64,000 nucleotides of DNA from Hansfordia pulvinata (taxonomy: Eukaryota > Ascomycota > Sordariomycetes > Xylariales), in the NCBI GenBank assembly GCA_006538405.1, contig BJKQ01000024.1, forward strand, positions 1-64,000, read 5' to 3'. Numbering within the stretch: position 1 is the stretch's first letter; each line of letters starts with the position of its first letter. The notes under the pieces are model-generated. The model did no database searches and was not told the DNA's origin. It saw only the letters and a list, made by a program, of their open reading frames with translations. The position numbers and the translations under genes are program-made. Positions 58,662 to 64,000 of the stretch are shown here, piece by piece.

Positions 58662-58712
58662 ATTTTTGGGGTGACCGAAAGCGGAGGGTGAGCGAAAGTA
58701 GGTGTGGGACGT
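58662..58712 (-). repeat. Right terminal inverted repeat of the pogo element
   Basis: Inverted match to 56856-56906 with several mismatches, mainly C/T changes; followed by the TA target duplicate. Confidence 0.8.
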
Positions 58713-58827
58713 TATCAAGTGTGTTAGCTGGTTTTATAATTTTCTTCGTTAGATGTCTGGAAGGACTTGACAAGAGCCCCTTGCCCTAACGCTGTGCCGG
58801 GACCTGCTTGGAGTATTCATTTCACGA

Positions 58828-60273
58828 TTAGGAGTTGAAGAATGGGTTGCCCAGGATCTCCCTCGCTGTTGGTCGTGATGATGGTTCCAGCTTCAACATA
58901 AGGCCTACAAGCTCACTTAGCTTGTCGAGATCATGGTCTGAAATCTCCGGGCTCCTATCATCGTGGGCGTAAACCTCCTTTAGCCACTCTCGCAACGTCG
59001 TTGTGGGCTCACCAACTGGTGTCTTTTCGCTGAGTATCTGCCATTTCTTCATCCATGTTTCGGGGATCTCATCAGTAGCAAATTCCCTCATTTGTGGTAA
59101 CAGCTTGGCAGGTGTCAACAAGAAATTATCGAAGGGTGGCTGGCCGGTAACCAGTTCAAACACCTTCCGACGAGGGATTAGCGACGCTCCGACGCGTGTC
59201 AGGGAGTGGATCATACCAAACATGCCATACTCCACATATCATAACGATGATCGATCTTGTCTCCGATAATTGCCTCGGGTGCCCTTACCACCAGGGGAGT
59301 ATTCAGTTTGTCGGGTTTTTGGCCGTTGAGAAATGATTCACCGAAATCGATGATTTTGAAACCGCAGCTGGTCCCAACATTGTTCACTGCACCTGTACAG
59401 GGTCGGACCAAGTAAGCTGGTACATGATTTGACGTCGGCGTACCGTCAAACGTCTTGATCATGGCTGTTTCAGGTCTTCCCAGACGTTCCACAAAAGCAT
59501 TCTCATCCAGCAGGTCGAGGTTGGGAGCACTGAACACTATGTTTCCGGTGTGCAGGTCTTTGTCGGTAAGCAGACGATTTTAAGGCACGTAGCTGAGCCT
59601 CGTCAAACTCACCTCCGTGCGTAATATTATGACAGGAAAGGAAATCAATCCCAATCAGAGCGTGATGTGCGGCATCTTTAGCTAACGCTGCCGGGAGTCT
59701 TTCATCGTGACAGTGCACGTCAACAAAATCAGACACACTTTGTCCAAGCAGCTCTAAAACCAGGCAGTCGTGCAGCCCGTTAGACCCAGTGACTTGAAAG
59801 TAGTCTAGCAATCCGACAAGAGAGGCACGCCCAAGATGGCCGTCATCCGGCAAGCTTGAGATCGCCTGCAAGACTTGAAGCTCACGATGGTCTTGCTTCT
59901 CTGCCACAGATACTTTGATCGCAACATATCGTTTTCTCCTTCGACCATATTAGGATGTGTTTAAAAGTAAGATTTGAGAGGGCCAAACTTGCAGATGATC
60001 ACGAGCAGCCCACGTGGTTCAGTAGGCGCCCCAGCCAAGTTTGTGAATCACTTTATACCTTCCATCTTTGAAATGATCCTGTAGCTTGATGGGGTGATAT
60101 CCTCCTGGTAGATATCGGTGAAGAGGTTCAGCGTCAATGTCACACTTGAGCGTGGCGTGCGCCATTTGGGAGACTTCCCGCCTGAAAGCACGCAGCTGAC
60201 GACTGGGAAGGAAAGAAGAGCCAAAAAAAGGGAATATGGTTGCCGTTCGCGATGTAATGCGCGGAATAAGCAT
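58828..60273 (-). pseudogene. SRPK-like protein kinase, broken in the glycine loop
   Basis: On the minus strand, exon 1 (from 60273) has a basic N-terminus, then PLHRYLPGGYHPIKLQDHFK and KLGWGAY, the SRPK-type glycine loop. TGA at 60019-60021 replaces the Ser normally next. Downstream: the lysine strand RYVAIKV, GSNGLHDCLVLELLG, and an intron at 59558-59612 that restores the catalytic loop THGDLHTGN. Then IDFGES as the DFG motif, VVRAPEAIIG, an intron at 59164-59216, and a last exon ending SRPTAREILGNPFF. Splicing between exons 1 and 2 (59907-59990) is not clean. Fungal SRPK-like kinases phosphorylate Ser/Arg-rich proteins; this family is often expanded in pathogens. The catalytic residues are kept, so only the stop and the first intron break it. 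Confidence 0.75.
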
Positions 60274-62439
60274 GGCGCATCGTGGAACGGTGTCGACAAT
60301 TTGTGTGAAATTGAAGGCAGCAGCTTAAATTAGACTGTCCGAGATGATAGGGAGATTGACGATTACTCACGTCTCTCACAGCGCTGTCACGTGGTCTCTT
60401 TTGTAGGATTTTCGATAGCGAGGATGGTGGCTTTAGTACTATTCAAGTTAGTTCTATGTGTATCTAGTCAGCGGACTACCCACTATTTTCGAAACCTGCC
60501 GTACTGGGTTAGGCACTGTTTGATCCCGCGCTATCTCCTCTGAGGACAGTTTGTGGAAATTCTGTGGCAGTATCACGAGACCGGATCCGCTAGCGGTCAC
60601 CTTGACTCGTGATGGCGCTAAAACTTCCGGGTTGGCCCGAAATTTGACAATCACGTCTGACCGTCGAAATTTTGATTGGCATGCGCTGTGGGGAAGTTGA
60701 TAAGGTACATTTGATGAAATCAGGAATAGGTGAGCGTTTGAGGTCGATCGTCAGCGCGTATTGCTGAAGCCGCGCGGCTATACCCCGGGCAAGGTGCGAG
60801 TGTTTGGCGCAAGTGAAGTGCGCAGCTGTCTATCTGCTACTATGTCATGACGGCCTTCAGAATGAACACAGTGTTGATATGTCTTGATGCTGTCCTTCTC
60901 AAACTCTTGCCCGCTCCCTTATCATTGTCCTGTAAATAGTCCTCTGACGCAGTCCTACATACGTCAATGGACCTGGTTGAGAATCCCAGTTCGAACGACA
61001 CTATCTCTAGCTGAAGGACGGTCTCAAAATGGTGAAGTGCTGCATTGTCATAATTACACACCAATAAAGTCAATCACCTGACAAAGGGCTCTTGACCACC
61101 TGATGTAAGGGGGGAGGGGGGAGGGGGGGGAGGAGGTTTGTCAATTGGTCGGCTTCCTGAGAGTAATGTGTGGCGGAACTTGACGGACCACAAAGATCTG
61201 GTATCATCTCTTCACTCCTATCTTCCTGTCACACGAGAAGCGCGAATCGAGCCTATCAGCCTTCGTGCTCTACATGCTAGTGGATGTATTAGAGCCAACA
61301 TGAACTATTATTGGACGCGACAAAGCCTGTGCTCAACAGGACGGTTTGGTCAGAGAGTACCCATGCGACACGACTTTGGCGCTTTGCGATAATAGAGTTA
61401 TTTAAACCCTTTCACGGCAAAGCAGATTTGCAACCCAACAGAGCTCCTACACGCCACTTATTCATCTTTTCAGCGAGGCCTCGTAGCCTTCGTTGATCCG
61501 CCTCTGCATACAATCCTTTACCTCCATCATCCGCTCATTATTTCCTACGTCCTACGCATTATATCCACGACCGGATTCTTGCTCTTGTATATGTACAATG
61601 TCGCCAATCCCTCGCACGATGATTCGCATGACTCAGCGCATTAGGAACAAAACCTTGAAGAATCTGACTCTCAATCTCGTTGAGGCGGCCACTTATCAAT
61701 CTACGGAGTTGGCACCGTACACGATCGCTACCTGAAAGTAAATATAACCTCAATGCACCCCTCAAGGCCCATTCGTCGAATGCTCAGTCGGCACGTGAGG
61801 AAAGTCAAATCACACGCTAAGAAATCATTGATAGAAACCCAAGTCACACCAGTCACACTGATCCTACGCCCCACGTCACCGTCCTGTTGGCAACAGAGGC
61901 CCAGGACGCTCAGAACAAGTCTCAGGCCGTTCACATTTATCACGATGATAACGGCAACTATACTGGGCACACGCTGTTCCCTGAGAGACAAAACAAGAAG
62001 AGCGACTGAGTCCCTGGAACAGTCGAGGCTTGATGATTGCATGGACTATGCAAGGAAGGAAATACCTGATTTGAGGATTGACATCATTCGTCAGAGCTCA
62101 TTGGAGTTGTTTTATAATGATACTTAAATGATCGTACACGCAACGTAACGAAAATCGCGTGCTTGCGACGGATCACCACCTTTATGTAGGCGCTGAACAT
62201 GTACCATGCACAGCAATGCATCCGTCAATTTCTTACCGACATCAGCGATTGCTTCCCTAGCCTTGCCTGGACTCTGCGCGACACGCCTATTCTCCAGATG
62301 CAAGAACATACGGACAGCAAGATTACAGAACCATCTGAACAGCAAAGACTCGCAAATGACTGGTCGTAATCAATTGACCGAATTCCTATATAGGTCCGAC
62401 AAACGTCACATAATTTGAGTGAAGCACTCTGCAGAGCAT
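60274..62439. other. Gene-poor stretch
   Basis: No gene is firmly supported. Between 61590 and 62127 three frames overlap; one short stretch near 61870-62010 looks coding-like but has stops close on either side. A guanine-run track at 61109-61136 is listed separately. Confidence 0.35.
61109..61136 (+). repeat. Guanine-run track, possible G-quadruplex
   Basis: Runs of six, six and eight G separated by single A, then two GG pairs. Three long runs plus splitting of the eight-G run satisfy the usual quadruplex pattern with one-base loops. Confidence 0.7.
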
Positions 62440-62700
62440 TGCAATAGTGTCCGCCCTACTTATCGACGTTGATGGCCCTGTCCAGCAGCACCTGCACAAT
62501 CTTGTGGTGTGGTTTCAGTGAAGCAGCCTCGAAAGCATTGCTACAATGCACGCACTGCATATTGGTGTCATCGTTCTACTCCGTCTGCATCAAAGCAATG
62601 TTGTGGTACCCTGCAAATGAAACGTAGAAACAGCCATCCGCAAGGGCGTGGGCGTCATTGTCCATGAGCATCTGCACGGATCTGGCCAGGCCACCAGAAC
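62440..62700 (-). pseudogene. Ankyrin-repeat relic
   Basis: The minus strand has two degenerate ankyrin units: VQMLMDNDAHALADGCFYVS followed by AGYHNIALMQ, and NAFEAASLKPHHKIVQVLLD. These match the pattern N-A-L-x-A-A-S-x-x-G-H-x-x-I-V-x-x-L-L-D of fungal ankyrin proteins. Frames are interrupted between and around them. No start or other domain is attached, so it is a fragment of a larger lost gene. Confidence 0.6.
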
Positions 62701-62740
62701 TTTCTTAATAAAATGGCTGCGCAGTGTCCGGCTACTGTCA

Positions 62741-63497
62741 TACCAAGGGTAGGAGTGGCTTGAGATCTGCAGTTTGTGACCCTTTGAGGCATACGCCACC
62801 AGGCCGAATATGCAGCCAGACGAAGTCATCACCAACATAAGCGCTAGCAAACACGCTATGAGCCGCCTGGAGGGAAAGGCGTATACGGTAGCCAATGGGC
62901 CGTGGCGCCTTTCAAAAGCTGAAAGTATATCCGAAATAGCGCTGGTGGGCAGGTGTGGGGCTGCAACTGTTCGGGTCGGGGTCAATCCAAGCAATTGCGA
63001 TCCGCGTCCGCGCAGGGCTGCGGCTCAGTGCACCTGTCCCACCATTGAGGCTATCCTTATGGTTGCAATTGCTATGCCAAGTGACACTGTATCGTCTGCG
63101 ATTCACACGACCAACGGATCAATGAACACCAATGCGTACTATTATAGAACCTACGGCGTCCGATCGTGCGATAGTGACGAGTGCAGCGCAACACGTTGCC
63201 CTGTACAAGGGGCAGCATGGTAGGATTGCATAGCAGAGCCATGTAGGCGCTTGGATGCGATGACCCATGATGAAATGCAAGGTTGGCCATTGAGGGATCC
63301 TGACAGAATGCGCGTCTCCATTGGTGCAAAGTGTTTTCCTGCGAAAGGGGTATTGCCCCGGACGTCGCATACTGTCCTTTTTGATCTGTAAGAAATGTTT
63401 GAATTCCATTTTGTCGTCACACATCACTTCTTGCGAGTCATGGAGTAATCTTTCCTGTGCAAGGAAAATGAGCGTAATATCGTTGAGCTGCAAATAA
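62741..63497. other. Intergenic region
   Basis: No supported gene; overlapping frames only. It ends at the 3' end of the C2H2 gene. Confidence 0.35.
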
Positions 63498-63949
63498 CTA
63501 TATATGGTGTGCATGAAATCTTCTCATGTGCCGCCTGAGGTTATCCCTCCTGGTGAAAGTAGCCCTGGGGCATTGACTGCAGTGTAAGCGCGGTAGGCGT
63601 TGGTGGGTTTCGACATGTCTCTCCATGTCACTAGCTTTCGCCATGCTGATGTGGCAGTATGGGCATGAAAGTTTCTTGATAGCAGAGCTGAAGATTCAAT
63701 CAATATTCGGCATTCACAAACCGAAAGCTTCAATGATGGCGTCGTCGATGACGTCGTCGATGAAACGAGATTGTTCGGTGATGGGACTTCAAACCCACCT
63801 GACTGAACAAGGGGCGAGAGGCTTGGAAATGAGTGAAAGTTATCTAGCGATTCATATTCAACTGAGGGAGAAGCATTCGTGCCTGGTCCGCGGCGAAGAT
63901 TGTCGTTATTTCTGGGGGGTCTAGCAGTTGCGTTTCGTGATTCATACAT
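63498..63949 (-). CDS. C2H2 zinc-finger protein
   Basis: Two exons on the minus strand: 63949-63722 and 63674-63498, with a 47-bp phase-0 intron (GTTTGT donor, ATTGATTG branch-like, CAAG acceptor). The product has ~134 residues. The N-terminal ~75 residues are Ser/Pro-rich. Exon 2 encodes two tandem classical fingers: CPYCHISMAKASDMERHVET then H, and CSQCPRATFTRRDNLRRHM to the last His, spaced C-x2-C-x12-H-x3-H and C-x2-C-x12-H-x4-H. The DNA-contacting part of finger two, RRDNLRRH, is the common fungal form. The start is uncertain, because only 50 bp of window remain upstream and more exons may lie outside. Nuclear DNA-binding regulator by family. Confidence 0.65.
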
Positions 63950-64000
63950 TTCTGATGTAGCAGCAAATGGTGTACTCTAAAGAGCATCTGGTTCCATTTG

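Larger units (their letters stand above)
56856..58712 (+). mobile_element. Pogo/Fot1-type DNA transposon, nearly intact
   Basis: The left end begins ACGTCCCACACCCACTTTTG; the right end, reversed, begins ACGTCCCACACCTACTTTCG. The inverted repeats run for about 50 bp, each with an internal repeat of the GGCCACCC-like motif, and are flanked by TA on both sides (56854-56855 and 58713-58714), the target duplication of the Tc1/pogo group. Length 1857 bp and a single transposase gene fit Fot1-like elements of ascomycetes. Confidence 0.9.

Noticed and set aside
61590..62127. Small gene with a coding-like segment near 61900
   Set aside because: The frames that look coding change twice within 300 bp without credible splice sites.
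1..64000. tRNA, rRNA, CRISPR or bacterial-type operon signals
   Set aside because: None found by eye: no tRNA cloverleaf with A/B boxes, no rRNA core strings, no spaced direct repeats; genes are intron-bearing and eukaryotic.

Overview
The window looks like nuclear DNA of a filamentous ascomycete (Pezizomycotina, perhaps a sordariomycete; this is inference from gene content). Short introns of about 46-127 bp with GTAAGT-type donors, CTAAC-like branch sites and YAG acceptors fit real reading frames. The gene families are fungal: Zn2Cys6, WOPR, bZIP and MADS-like regulators, an iterative polyketide synthase, a ferric reductase, a Tad-like LINE and a pogo/Fot1-type DNA transposon. Genes are sparse and unrelated in function, and many are broken. 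It reads as an accessory, repeat-rich compartment rather than a housekeeping block.

Layout. At 2.7-7.8 kb lie an unrecognised low-complexity protein, a C2H2 zinc-finger/JmjC protein and a transthyretin-fold (hydroxyisourate-hydrolase-like) protein, all on +. At 9.1-10.9 kb is a four-exon ferric reductase. At 11.9-14.1 kb (-) is a protein combining a PD-(D/E)XK-like segment and a kinase-like domain. At 16.8-18.7 kb (-) is a large GC-rich secreted orphan. At 20.2-24.3 kb (-) is a broken KS-AT-PT-ACP polyketide synthase. At 25-28 kb are a MADS-like regulator with one in-frame stop and a Zn2Cys6 regulator. At 30-31.4 kb is a frame-broken coiled-coil gene. At 32.0-33.4 kb (-) is a decayed second copy of the JmjC plus transthyretin-like pair. 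At 34.8-35.5 kb (-) is a dynamin tail fragment. At 36.9-43.3 kb LINE and pogo relics, two of them fused, surround a broken Zn2Cys6 gene. At 44.2-48.4 kb are a bZIP gene and a WOPR gene with one in-frame stop. At 50.9 kb is a small Cys-rich secreted protein gene. At 52.0-56.2 kb is a LINE that has lost its reverse transcriptase, followed at 56.9-58.7 kb by a nearly intact pogo element with TIRs and a TA target duplication. A broken SRPK-like kinase (58.8-60.3 kb), an ankyrin relic (62.5 kb) and a C2H2 gene (63.5-63.9 kb) close the window.

How it fits together. No operon-like pathway is visible. The recurring theme is regulators and enzymes inactivated by one or two small lesions: TAG or TGA at single codons in the MADS, WOPR, second Zn2Cys6, transposase and kinase genes, and a frameshift plus loss of the carrier serine in the PKS. 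The most novel-looking item is the zinc-finger/JmjC gene paired with an enzyme-dead transthyretin-like gene. The pair occurs twice in the same order and the decayed copy keeps the intron, so it was duplicated as DNA. The TAG codons of the WOPR and MADS genes could be true nonsense mutations or sites for A-to-I mRNA editing; only RNA data can separate these.
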